Below are positions 52,557-63,375 of a stretch of 64,000 nt of DNA, piece by piece. Under the pieces are notes generated by a model. It was not told the origin of the DNA. It searched no databases and saw only the letters and a list, made by a program, of their open reading frames with translations. Source of the stretch: Blepharisma stoltei (lineage: Eukaryota; Ciliophora; Heterotrichea; Heterotrichida; Blepharismidae); the NCBI GenBank assembly GCA_914767885.1, contig CAJZBQ010000015.1, positions 124,001 to 188,000 of the forward strand, read 5' to 3'. Each line of letters opens with the position of its first letter. Within the stretch, counting starts at the first letter, position 1. Made by a program: the position numbers and the translations under genes.

Positions 52557-53273
52557 ATGTTTAGACTTGCATCGGCTTTTTTTGTAAGTTCAGCTTGCTA
52601 TGCTACTTGTTACGACCGCAATTACAAAGTTAGCGTTATGGAGCACCCAGCAAAAGATTTACTGATGTCAAGAATTAGAAACCAAAGCACCAACAAAGAA
52701 GATTTTGTCCATTACTCAAATCGTCTTCTTCACCTCCTCCTTGAATATACCATAGGCCTTGAACCCAAAATTGTAACCAAAGAAAGAGCACCTACAGGAG
52801 GAACCTATGACGATTACCAACTTCTCCATGATAGCAATTACGCTGTAGTCGTCATTTTACGATCTGGCGTAAGCATGCTTGGGGAGACACAAAACATTAT
52901 GCCTCATATAACCTCTGGATTTATCCTTATACAAAGAGATGAACAATCTGAAGAAAAAACACCAGTTTTTTACTATTCAAAACTCCCACCTGGAATCGAA
53001 AATAAAAGGGTATTACTTGTTGATCCTATGCTAGCTACTGGAGGTAGCGCTACTCTTGCAATAGAAGAACTGGTTAAAGCAGGAGTAAAAGAAGAAAATA
53101 TCGTCTTTATCAATTTGATTTCTTGCGAACCAGGAATCAATGCACTTTTCGCAAAGTTCCCTAAAATCAGTATGGTTACAGCTCAAGTAGATCCAATACT
53201 AAATGAAAATCGCTACATTGTTCCAGGTCTAGGAGACTTTGGAGATAGGTATTTCGGAACAGAACATAAATAA
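52557..53273 (+). CDS. uracil phosphoribosyltransferase (UPRT)
   Basis: 238 aa; N-terminal about 20 residues are hydrophobic (MFRLASAFFVSSACYATC), possibly a targeting or signal sequence. Catalytic core: LLMSRIRNQSTNKEDFVHYS, VILRSGVSMLGE, the PRPP loop RVLLVDPMLATGGSATLAIE and the uracil-binding YIVPGLGDFGDRYFGTE. All key residues of UPRT are present. It makes UMP from uracil and PRPP (pyrimidine salvage). No insert, no in-frame TGA. Confidence 0.93.
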   Translation: MFRLASAFFVSSACYATCYDRNYKVSVMEHPAKDLLMSRIRNQSTNKEDFVHYSNRLLHLLLEYTIGLEPKIVTKERAPTGGTYDDYQLLHDSNYAVVVILRSGVSMLGETQNIMPHITSGFILIQRDEQSEEKTPVFYYSKLPPGIENKRVLLVDPMLATGGSATLAIEELVKAGVKEENIVFINLISCEPGINALFAKFPKISMVTAQVDPILNENRYIVPGLGDFGDRYFGTEHK

Positions 53274-53893
53274 ATTCTTAAGATTAAAAGAATTTTACTA
53301 TTTACCAGCAGATTTTTATATGAGCCTAAGTTTAATTATATCATCTAATAATCCAAGTTTAAATTAGCATTCTTAACTATAGATTTAATTTAATTATACC
53401 TTCTACTAATCAAGTTGTTGCCTTATTTCTAACAATTTTCAAATCATTATATAAATAAGACACCAAAAGATTATATCATTTTTAAAAGACTTTAACTATC
53501 GATTTTTATTTTTGAGCTTTTTATATCAGCCTTGGGAATATTTATTTGACAAATATTTTATATTTCTCACAAAGACATCAGGTTTTTTTTTCTGTTTATA
53601 AAAAGCTGTTAGCAGTGTTGGGTTAGCTCATAAGGTTGCTCTTTACTGGCTAGCAAAGGATTGTTTATAAATGGGATTTTCTGCTATCAGTTGGGTATCG
53701 ATTCATTATAATGTAGCCAACATATAGAAATTAATAGGAAAATTGAAAATGGATGGAATATGATAGACAATTAACAGCAAAAGTCTAATAAAAAAGCATA
53801 AAATAATAAAAAAATTAACATATTTGCATTAGATAAAAGGAATATTAGTTCAAATTATTAATTTTCCAATTATTTGAAAATGGTGTAATAGAA
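53274..53893. other. intergenic
   Basis: 620 bp without a supported feature. A GC-richer patch at about 53610-53700 (GGTTAGCTCATAAGGTTGC) is not recognised. Confidence 0.45.
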
Positions 53894-56005
53894 ATGAGAA
53901 AAATCGCTAATACCCACTTTTTGCTGCCAAGTCTCCTAATTCCTTTATTTTTACTAGTTATTTTGCGGTTTATTATTCCGATGCCTAGAATATTTTTATC
54001 TCTTTCAGAAGTTCCTTATCATAAAGATAATCCAAGATACGATTATGCAGCAATTGACTCAGGTGGGAAAATTCTTGATAAATCATCAATGATCAACAAC
54101 GCTAACTCCACCTTTTAAATTGAAAGTAATTATAGGTAAAATTTCAATTTTCAGCTAAATTAGCCACCTTTAAATTGAAACGAATATTTAATTTTTTATA
54201 GGTAAAAATAATAATTTATATCTAAATAGATTTGATGCATAATTTGATGCTGTTAAATCAAAAATTTACCTATATCTTGTTTTATTTTAAATGGAAAAAT
54301 CTAAAAAGAATACTATTTTATTAAAATTAGCATTTTAAACTATAATTCAAGAAAAATATAATTTTTTTCCACATTAAATAGAGAGAGCAAAAGGGATTCT
54401 TTATAGCGATCAAGATAAATATATGGTTGTTCCTTGTTATATTCCTGAGAAATGAATAGAAATCAGCTTAAATGAAGATATAAATATAGAAGAATTTCAA
54501 ATAAAGCAGGGAGAAATTTATTCATCATCATTTAAAGAAATACAGTTATGAGGGTCAATTGAATATCCTTCCCACGAATGAATGCTTATCGGAAATTTTA
54601 TACTTGAAGAAAGTAAACCTATACAAAGATTTAAAGTAAACCCAAAATGAGTGAGATTTTTGAAGGTTTATTTTATTGACTATTATGGAGACGAGTACTA
54701 TTGCTCAATTACGCAGTTTTCAGTATACGGCTGGCCAAGCATAAAACCCCCTCCTCTAGAAATAAATTATTTTAGCAGGTTAAATCTCTGCCAAAATACA
54801 TTAATTTCTGGGTAAGAGTGAATATTTTTTATATTTGTTATTACCAAGACTAGCAAGTTTTTGTTTTTAAAAGGGGTGTGGGAAGGGAGAGTTTTCATGG
54901 TTGACGATATGGCACTAATATGCTGAGGACTTTTAATGATGATTTTAAAGCAAAAATTGAAGAAACACAAAATAATGAAAAAATTTTTGAGCACATTTCC
55001 CCTTATATGAAAACAATTGAAAAAATAAAGAAACTAAAGGAAAAAAAGAATAAAATTATAGCAAAGAGCTATGGAGATGACAATTTTTATGATTGGAACA
55101 GCAGTGAAGACTATTGTATTTATGATACTAATTGGAATTTTTCAAATAAGAATTTTGATTATAGTTTGAATAGTTCATTACAAAATCCGAGCAATTTTGG
55201 CTTAAATTTTATAACAAAAAATATGGTGGGGGTCGAAATAAGGCTTCAAGAGCTTGAACTATTTAAAGAATTATTTGCAGAGCTAGCAGATGAAAACCAA
55301 AATGCATTTGAAAAAATTGATAAAAATTTAGATGTGCTAAAAAATGATTACGATCATATCATTTTAGATTTGTTATTATCTTATGAATATAATCGACAAA
55401 TTTTAATGAAAAATTCTTATCCGTGATATTATCTGATTATAAAGCTTGGGCAGCTATTCAAATTAGATAATATATATGAGGTCAAAGATCGAGAATATTT
55501 TTTGAAACTATTTCAATTTGAAATAGAAAAATTACCTCTTTAAATAGGAAAAAAAAAATTAATTTAAAGTGATTAATTTTTATTTTGAAAAAGATTATTG
55601 AAAAATTTTTATAAAATAAAAATAAATTTTAATTTATCTTTATGAAGAAATGACTCATAAAATTATTCGATTAAAGTGGGAAATGTTTAAATAGATTCTG
55701 TTTTGCTCTCTCCATTAAATTTATCAAAATATTAATATAGAAATTAAAATTTTTACCTATAGCTAGAGCCAAAAAGGGCTAATTTAACCAAAAATGAAAA
55801 TTTGACGATATTTTGTTTAAAGGGGGTAAGGAAAACAATCAAAAAAATTGAAGGCAAGAATAAAGAAAAAGAATTGAGCTTAGGGTCATTGAAATTCTAT
55901 ATGATATTTTTTTTCATATTCAACATAATCATCGCAGCAACATTTTTCTGTAAATGATTATCGAGTTTTAGAAACACAAATAAAATAAAAGTCAAGGAAT
56001 TTTAA
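53894..56005 (+). CDS. mid-SUN domain protein (SUCO/Slp1-like)
   Basis: N-terminal TM/signal (LLPSLLIPLFLLVILRFIIP), then a SUN domain: YDYAAIDSGGKILDKSS, AKGILYSDQDKYMVVPCYIP, EEFQIKQGEIYSSSFKEIQL, GSIEYPSHEWMLIGNF and RFLKVYFIDYYGDEYYCSIT (the SUN fold of the SUCO/Slp1/plant SUN3-5 class). A helical region follows (VGVEIRLQELELFKELFAEL), then a second TM helix near the C-terminus (SLKFYMIFFFIFNIIIAATF). This is the mid-SUN layout; such proteins sit in ER/nuclear membranes. A family-c MITE at 55533-55828 removes TA-to-TA to give FEIEKLRKTIKKIEGKNKEK. Two other inserts (about 54102-54371, about 54780-54870) are seen, but their exact edges are unresolved. Many TGA=Trp (PEKWIEIS, LWGSIEYP). Confidence 0.8.
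54102..54371. mobile_element. family-c MITE remnant in SUN gene
   Basis: Left end TA-ACTCCACCTTTTAAATTG, with a direct second copy GCCACCTTTAAATTGAAAC about 60 bp in; the right end lacks a recognisable terminal repeat. Separates MINN from AKGILYSDQD of one SUN domain. TA-to-TA joining leaves a one-base frame difference, so the real boundary is uncertain. Confidence 0.5.
55533..55828. mobile_element. family-c MITE (294 bp) in SUN gene
   Basis: TA-CCTCTTTAAATAGGAA at left; TTTGTTTAAAGGGGG-TA at right. Precise TA-to-TA removal continues the frame into a C-terminal TM helix that the unprocessed frame would lose. Confidence 0.75.
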
Positions 56006-56093
56006 AATATTTTTTTGTAACTTACAAATATTTTCAATAAATACCTAATAATTTTTGATATAAATTAAAATAATTTGTTTAATTCATTCTTAA

Positions 56094-59000
56094 TTAAGAG
56101 CTTAATAGCCTGTTCACCTTAGCCTGCTGCACCTCTTTTAGTGATCCCCATATCGAAGCAAGATCAGGAATTTGTGAATTTCTCAGATTTGTAAATAGCA
56201 GTTTAACTTTTTCCGTCGTGTCTTTGTTGATATACTTAGTTTCTAAAATATCAGCAAAATGATGGACAATCTTTGGCAATCTTTCATAATTCGACCCAAA
56301 CGTTAACCCTTGATGGCTTGACGATAAAGCTAAATCAGCTAAAAGCTCATTAACTTGGACAGCTTCTGCCTTGTCCCATTTAAGTGGCAATAATTCAATC
56401 CAAGCTGGAATTACAGCTTCTAAATTTAAGTTCGCATGCTGGTATTTAATTAATCTCCCAATAGAAGCTATTGCATTATCTTTAGCGTGCCCATGAGATT
56501 TTACCCTTTTTCCGACTGGAATTCTGATAGCTTGCTCAAGAACTGTAAGAATGTGCCCAGTCCATTGTTGGAATGTGGAGACATTTGAATTAACAGCATA
56601 TATGCCTAATCCATAGCAAGCAGCTTGTCGGACTGCGTCGTTAGGATCTGCGGCAAATTTGATTAAAGCTTCTCCTAAAGCATTCCAGGAGTTTTCTACA
56701 AGTCCTTGGCCAAGGAATTCTATAACGTCATCAATGACAAAAATCACGAATTTGTGGTCTTCGTCTGAGGACTCATTGGTCAAAAACTTAGGAAATATTT
56801 TTAAATTAAATTAATGTTGGCTTAATAAAAAATTAGAAAAATAAGGGAAATGGTTTATAAGAATTAATATATCAAAATATACATGCAAAATTAAAAACTG
56901 GACAATAGAAAGACTCAAATCTTTGTGAGTTTTGAATATTGCCCCAATTACTTCAGAAATAGCAGTATGCAAGCTATCTTCTTCTGATTTTTTGAATTTT
57001 GTGAATTCTTCATCATCTTCTTCGTCGCTGTCTTCATTAGGAATGTCCCTGCTTTTTATCGAATTATCTAATAATTTCATATACATAAAAATGGTGACGA
57101 TAGACCCGACCTCTCGATCCTATTTCCTCAACACCAGAGGCAACGGCCCAGTGATGGGGATTTAGGTGGAAAAGGGGTCAGTAATCCTTTATAGGTTTTC
57201 CTTGGTCCCCAAGGATTAATCCATGGGACTTAAGATTTTTCCTCCGGAACAGTCATTGGAAAGAACAAGGTCGGCCAATGCCTGTAGGGCGATGACCCTT
57301 TAGGCATTGAAGAAGGTATTTACCTAACGAGAAACTTGGAGTTTCGACCCAGGTAGCTGGCCCTTAGCTCTAGAAGCCATGAAAGTCTGGATCGGTGTGC
57401 GAATCCCTTGTTTGCGGCAACAAGGATGGTGTCCGGCGAGCTTCCTCGAGCGTGGAGAGGTGGAAATCCCCGCCCTGCCAGGCGAACGGCATAATCATAA
57501 TCTAGCAATTTCAATGATTTTTCTCCAATTTGGTTAACTTCTTCTTGACTCAAATATGGGATTCCAGGTATTTCTATAATTGATTTCAAAGCATTGAGCT
57601 GATCCACTTGTGTTTCAGTCACAAATTCGTCCTCAAGTGCTTCCCATAGAGTTGCTATAAATGCTTTGGCCATTTCACATGATTTTTGGATCGCATCTGG
57701 CTCTCCGGAATTTTTTTGGACTTCTACAATTCCTGCTAATAATCCAGCTGCGGCACCTCTGACGTCTTCATTTAGCTTAAAATTGACCATTGGCAAGGCT
57801 ACACGGACAGCTGGCTCAATATATTTAGCAAAGCCTCCTTTAAGTGTGTCTACAAAAGATAACAAAGTATGCATTGCAAGCTCTTTGTTTTCTGTTATAG
57901 TTGTGCTGATGCTTTTCTTTTTTTCCTCACTCCCCCTTTTAAATTGGAACAAAACATAATTAAAATTTCCATTTTTGGGGGTAATTTAACTCTTTTATAT
58001 TGGAACACATTTTTATAAAATTATTTTTGACTTACAGAATATTAAACAGTTTCGCACTGAATTATTTAATTTTTTGAATAGATCTTCATAAAATAAATTA
58101 AAATTCAAAAGTATTGGGCTCGTTTATATATTTTTAATTTTTAAAAATATTTTCATTCTTAAAAATTTTCATTCTTTAAATTGTAATAGGATTTTTTTAC
58201 CAGTTTAAAGGGTGGGAAGTCAGCAAAAGCTTTTTGGACGTCGATAAATAAGTCAGGGGTAGAGCTGACACTGATTTCCATTTGTTTTTCGACCATTCTT
58301 AGAAGTCCAGGGACGACAGCATCTAAAAATTCGCAGAAATCGGAGCCTAAGACTTCACAGATTCGTTGCCAGCCATTAAGCAAATATCCTACAAGCTCAT
58401 CACTATTTTCTAAGTCTCCTTCTTGTAGAGTTCTCATTATGTGGATTATTTCTTATAAAAAAGAATAATTATTTTATTTTTTAAAAAAAAATAAAAAAAT
58501 TCATCTGCTTTAAAAAGAATATTTTGGTAGCGTGAGGGGCAAAAATGTTTTTTCCGACGTTTACGCTCATAAGAGTGATGCATTCAATTACTCTGCCACG
58601 AAGAGTTTTGTAGCAATCTTTTTGGTACTTATCAAGAAGTGAAATTAAATAGGAAACCACGCTTACAAAGTTTTCTTTGAAAAAGTCTTTGCAAACTGTA
58701 GCTGCTGACGCAATTGTGGTACAAGCGTGCTCAATTACTATAGAATGCTGCGGGGTAGTTAGAAATTCAATGAGTTTTGGCATAAGTTGGCCTATTCTCT
58801 ATCATAATAAATAATCCTAACTCCCCCCCCTCCGTGAGTGAACAAAAAAATTTTGTTCACTCATGGAGGGGGGTTAATTTGTTTTTTTAAAAAAATTTAT
58901 TAAATTTTATAAAAAATATTTGTTTTCGAAATTTAAAAAAATCCTAATTCGCGAAAATTGGAAAGCAAATATTAATTTAATTTATAAAATTTATGTTTTA

Positions 59001-61031
59001 AAAACCAATTCGTCTAAAATTAAACATAATTAGCTCTAGATTTCATTATACTAATTATCACTTATATATTAAAACTTTTTTCCATAAAAAATTTTTCTAT
59101 TAAAAAAATTTTTGTTCACTCACGGAGGGGTGGGTTTTTGGGCAAAAAATGGCGATTTTTCTAATGGTTTTGTTCACTCACGGAGGGGGGGGGAGTAAAA
59201 TTAATTTCTATTAAAAATTTTTTTTTTTAATTTCCTTAGAATATATATTGATTTGCCAAAGTTTCGCCTGCTCCTTCAAAGAAATTAGTTATTGCTGCCA
59301 AACAATGTGAAACCACTCTTGGTACTGGGTCACTAAGTCCTTTCATAAGCATTGGATAAATCGTTTCATGATGGGAAGCCTGGAACTCATTTTCATAATC
59401 TTCACATACCTGTCCTATCAAATGAAAAGTCGCATACCTAATTTTCGGGTGGTCAGAATTTGCTTTAATTCCAATAATCGGGACGATTTCTGCAATTTTT
59501 TCAGGTTCCTGCACAAATTGAATAATTTCACTGAGAGTCATAAGGGCGGCATATGTAAGTCTCCAGTCTCCTTCAGTCGATAAAGCTTTTTGTATTAAGC
59601 TAAGGACTGGCTGAAGCAAAAACTTGTCCCCGACGGATTCGAGAAGTCTGGTGATCAATTTTCTGCCAACTTTGGCATAGTCAAGGTCAAGGCTGCCGTC
59701 TTCGTCTTCTTTGTCTTGGAAGCCTTCATCAGGCCTGGCCCAGCTTTCGTCGACTTCTAAATCAATGCTGACCATCATTTCCATGATTCTTGTAAGTAAT
59801 TGTTCGCCGAGGGCTAGCTGGGCTTGAAGTTGTTTAGGCATTCTTTCGACAACAGTGACTACAAAGTCTAATACTAAGTTTTTAGTGCTGATATCTATTT
59901 GTGGCTTAGTATAAATCTGCTGGATAAGTTCGAAACAGTAGTTAAATGAAGGTTTGAAGAGCTTTGGCTCGCTTTCAGCGAGCTCTCTGAGGGTTTCCAA
60001 GGCTTTGTTGCCTGTGTATAAGTCATTAGTAAGGATATAGTCAACTGAAATAAGCACATCTTTTATAGAGTATTTATTATTTTTCTTATTATTTAGCATT
60101 TAAAAGGCTTTCACTATCTAAAAATATTTTTCAAAAAGAAAAAAATTCTCCAATATTATACTAAATCTTTGAAATAAAGAGCATCACCAGTTTCTACCAC
60201 AGACAGCAGTGCATTAATTGCCTTTAAGCAGCTAAAACGTGTAGAAATATCGCCAATCCCTAAGCAGTGTTTAAAGAACTGCAATAGTTGACTGGAATTT
60301 TTAATGAATTCTTCATGAAGATATGGGAATAAAACTGTTAAAACATCGAGAGCTGCCCAGCTTTGAGCACCACCAGCTGATAAAGAATGGTAAAGATAAG
60401 GAATAAGCTCATCCCAGGTGCCTCTTATATTGGTTGTTAATATGCTGGAGCCTAAGAGACCGACCACTTCGCATATATGTTCTTTGATTTTTTTGTTTTC
60501 TTCAGCAGTGATGCGCTCTAGAAGGATCTTTTTGCAGGCAGAATGTGTTTCTGGGGCTAGTTTAGCCCATATTTCTTGTTTGGCTTGAGGGTCGACGATT
60601 TTTTTGAGCAAAAGAGCAGCTAAGGTTCTGACTGAAAGGTCTGAGCCTTGAAGATTCAATAGAAGGCATAAGATAAGACGATCTGGGAACTGAGATAATA
60701 ATATTCTATTTATAATGAATTAGAATTACATATTCGTTAAATTACTTTCGCCTTCTAAGAGGGCCGTCCAAATTTTATTTATTATGAATAAATTTTATTT
60801 TTTTATTAAAAATAAAAATATTTTCATTTATTGTGATTGGCTAGGCTTTGACAATTTATAAGATTTTTTATTTTAAAAAATATATAAAGCTGAAAGATAA
60901 TTAATAATCTTATAAAATGGTACAGAATTATACTCGCTTTCACATTGTCTTCGAAGTGTATTGTCTGGAGATAAAGCACCACTTAGAATGCGGAAGACTT
61001 CTTGCACTTCTGGTTCTCCTACGCCTTCCAT
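56094..61031 (-). CDS. IPO5: importin-5/Kap121-type karyopherin beta, seven inserts
   Basis: Start ATG 61031 (MEGVGEPEVQEVFRILSGAL); stop TAA 56094-56096. Blocks in order match IPO5: SVRTLAALLLKKIVDPQAKQ, RGTWDELIPYLYHSLSAG, LAESEPKLFKPSFNYCFELI, LDLDYAKVGRKLITRLLESV, TYAALMTLSEI, HPKIRYATFHLIGQVCEDYE, LVGYLLNGWQRICEVLGSDF, NEDVRGAAAGLLAGIVEVQK, FVIFVIDDVIEFLGQG, AVRQAACYGLGIYAVNSNV, LPLKWDKAEAVQ and a C-terminal helix. About 1,080 aa of HEAT repeats; carries proteins such as ribosomal proteins into the nucleus. Inserts lie near 60690-60935, 60090-60160, 58783-59247 (with a MITE), 58430-58500, 57926-58208, 57080-57499 (SINE-like) and 56796-56891. Confidence 0.88.
56796..56891. other. IES (96 bp, TA-bounded) in importin gene
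   Basis: Removal joins LSIVQFL to FPKFLTNESSDEDHKF in frame. Confidence 0.65.
57080..57499 (+). mobile_element. SINE-like element (420 bp) with diverged 14-bp target duplication in importin exon
   Basis: Head ATATACATAAAAATGGTGAC. Flanks ATCTAATAATTTCA (57066-57079) and ATCTAGCAATTTCA (57500-57513), 12 of 14 identical. Removing the element and one flank gives GEKSLKLLDNSIKSRD. The two flank copies encode KLLD either way. The shortest and most diverged exonic copy, so probably the oldest. Confidence 0.75.
57926..58208. mobile_element. family-c MITE in importin exon with TC instead of TA at both ends
   Basis: Left end TC-ACTCCCCCTTTTAAATTG, with a second copy TTTTATATTGGAACAC inside. Right end CAGTTTAAAGGGTGGGAAG-TC. 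Joining at the shared TC (GA on the coding strand) gives VQKAFADE-EKKKSIST-like in-frame sequence. Confidence 0.6.
58783..59247. mobile_element. IES with nested family-b MITE (58809-59196) in importin gene
   Basis: The MITE has CTCCCCCCCCTCCGTGAG and its inverted copy at left, two motif copies at right (TTCACTCACGGAGGGG twice). TA-to-TA joining at the outer TAs (58783-58784 and about 59247) gives ETLANQYMPKLIEFL in frame, so the eliminated interval is larger than the MITE. Confidence 0.75.
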
Positions 61032-61218
61032 TTTATTATAGTCTTTAGGTAGATTATTTCGCGGCAGATTAGCTATTAAGTATAAAATGAAATAAATTAT
61101 ATAGCATGGACACTTTTGGCTTGCCCTACTATACAATCATTAATAATTTTTTAGAAATTCATATAAATAGGCTGATGTTAGATTATTCATAGCTATTAAA
61201 GGTATTTTATTATATCAA

Positions 61219-61725
61219 TTATTTTATTAGTTGATTAATTGATAAAATACCAGGTGACAATTTAAAAGTTGGTAGCTCTTCTGAAGCTTTGCTTAATCTA
61301 TCCCACAAAGAATGAAGGGGTTTACCGCCTTCTTCTGCTTCATCTTGTCTAGAGAGGCTTTTTAGTTTCATAATTAATCTTTTTCTTTCTTTATATCTTT
61401 TCTTTTTTTCTTGTGTCTCTGGATTAAAGATTAATTTTTGCTGGGCTGGTGTTGTGTTTTGCTTTAATAAATAAAAGAAAACTCCTCTCAAAGATCTTTT
61501 TTCTCAGTTATCTTTAAATAAACCACCATTATCTTCAATTTCTAAAGTTTGCTCTAAAAGCTTTATAGCGAAATCTCCAGTCATTATGCTGATTATACTT
61601 CGAATTAATTCTTTTTCTTTTGTTTTAAGCAGCTCGCATATCTTTTCAAATAGCAAAGGATCTTCAGCAAATAATTCGTGGATTTTCATTATTAGGGGGA
61701 TCCAATTGAGTTTTCTTATAATCAA
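61219..61725 (-). CDS. PHAX: PHAX RNA-binding-domain protein (snRNA export adaptor)
   Basis: 168 aa when TGA is Trp. The block IKLLEQTLEIEDNGGLFKDN then WEKRSLRGVFFYLLK and QEKKKRYKERKRLI matches the PHAX RNA-binding domain: 'LL..T..iE..GGl....g.RRRTPGGVF..LLK' and a basic helix. Human PHAX bridges capped U snRNAs, the cap-binding complex and CRM1. This protein is much shorter than animal PHAX and appears to be just the RNA-binding domain plus short flanks. The single TGA (KDNWEKRS) lies within the domain. A later ATG (MKIHELF, 61689) is an alternative start. Confidence 0.8.
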
Positions 61726-62021
61726 AATTTCTCTAGCGCTTTAAAATTTTATATATCCAAGATATGGCAAAAATCCAATCCCAATAATAATAAATTCAAT
61801 TTAAAATAAGACGTTGAGTGAATTTTAATATTCAAAAAATTTTCTTATCCAATTACAATAATAACAAATTCAATTTAAATAAGACGTTAAGTGAATTTTA
61901 ATATACAAAAAATTGTCTTATCAAAAATTGGATTCGCCGAAATATGATAGCAAAATGATCTTATTTTTATACAAAAAAATATCAATTAATTCTATTATAT
62001 TGCAAATTTTTTAAATTTTAA

Positions 62022-62689
62022 TTAGTTAACAGCAATCCCTTCGTTTCTTACTTTTTGCTGATTTTGCGCTATCATATGAGCAATAGCTAAGTGCATCATA
62101 CTGCGCCTATTTAAATTGAGAGAAGATCTAGTTTGAGCAGGTTGACTGATATCTGAAATAAATTAAATTTTTTTTTTTTTTAAAAAACAAATTAAATAAT
62201 TTTTTTTTCATAATCACTGATAAACTGCGTTTGAAATTGTTTAGGATACGGATAAGGATACATATAATTTCTCCATCCGAATGCCTGTGGAAAAGCATAT
62301 GGAAGTGATTGGAAATTAAAATTGCGAAAAGACGCATAGTTTTGTATTAAAGGCTGAGGTTGAATATTTTCTTGCTGTTTTTGAGGTAGGTTCTGAGGCG
62401 ATTTAGCCTGCTTAGGCATAGATTTTATTTTAGCCATAAGACTAGCTAAGCCTTCAACAGCCTCATCTTCATCAGATACTTCAAATTTTCGAATATTTCT
62501 AGTTCTTTTCTTTGGAAAATTCAAGGATATGTCAGCAGTAAGATTATTTTCATGTGTATTTCTATCAATGGAACAGTTTAATAATTCAAGATCTTCAAGA
62601 ATTTCACTATTAGATGCTTGATAATATGGAGCTTGGCTCCTCAGCTTTTTAAGGTAGCCAAATGCAGGCATATTGTTGTTATTTTTCAT
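62022..62689 (-). CDS. hypothetical low-complexity protein
   Basis: Starts MKNNNNMPAFGYLKKLRSQ; middle region acidic then Gln/Pro-rich (QNLPQKQQENIQPQPLIQNY) and aromatic-Pro rich (RNYMYPYPYPKQFQTQF). After an insert of about 35 bp (about 62160-62195) a C-terminal helical segment follows (RSSLNLNRRSMMHLAIAHMI, AQNQQKVRNEGIAVN) ending at TAA 62022-62024. No domain recognised; the RRSMMHLAIAHMIAQNQQKV tail looks like a conserved helix that could bind a partner. Confidence 0.5.
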
Positions 62690-62811
62690 CAGAAAATTAT
62701 ATATTGTGATTAATAAAAGTAATAAAATTTTACTAACAGATCAATTATTTTTACCAAAAATCAGAAGATCAAGGCATCAAAAATAATTTTAAATAAATTT
62801 AGGAATAGCTC

Positions 62812-63205
62812 TAACTCCCCCCCCCCCCCTCCGTGAGCGAACAAAACCATTAGAAAAATCGCCATTTTTTGACCAAAAACCCACCCTCCGTGAGTGAACA
62901 AAAATTGTTTTAATAGAAAAAATTTTAATGGAAAAAAAAATTTTGATATATAAGTGATAATTAGTATAATGAAATCTAGAGCTAATTCTGTTTAATTTTA
63001 AACAAATTGTTTTTTAAAACATAAATTTTGCAAATTAAATTAATATTTGCTTCCCAATTTTTGCAAATTAGGATTTTTTTAAATTTCGAAAAAAATATAT
63101 TTTTATAAAATTTATATATAAATTTTTTTTTAAAAAAAAAAATTAACCCCCCTCCGTGAGCGAACAAAATTTTTTTTTGTTCGCTCACGGAGGGGGGGGG
63201 GAGTA
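62812..63205. mobile_element. family-b MITE (about 390 bp), intergenic
   Basis: TA-A + CTC with a run of at least 11 C then TCCGTGAGCGAACAAAA; right end GTTCGCTCACGGAGGGG ... GAG-TA with hairpin partner CCTCCGTGAGCGAAC. Two motif copies are at the left end, the hairpin at the right (inverse of the 46964 copy). The longest homopolymer run in the window is here, so the length may be slightly off. Confidence 0.9.
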
Positions 63206-63375
63206 AGAAGATTTGGCTGCTGATAATAAGCGCCATCTATTTTATACTAGACTTATACTAAACCTTTAGATGTATTAAGTCTTCCAGTATTTATTTACAA
63301 AAAATCCAAAATCACTTATTAAATTGCATTAGAAACTCTTTTTGGTTAAAAATTTCTTCCTGCTATTATTATTTA

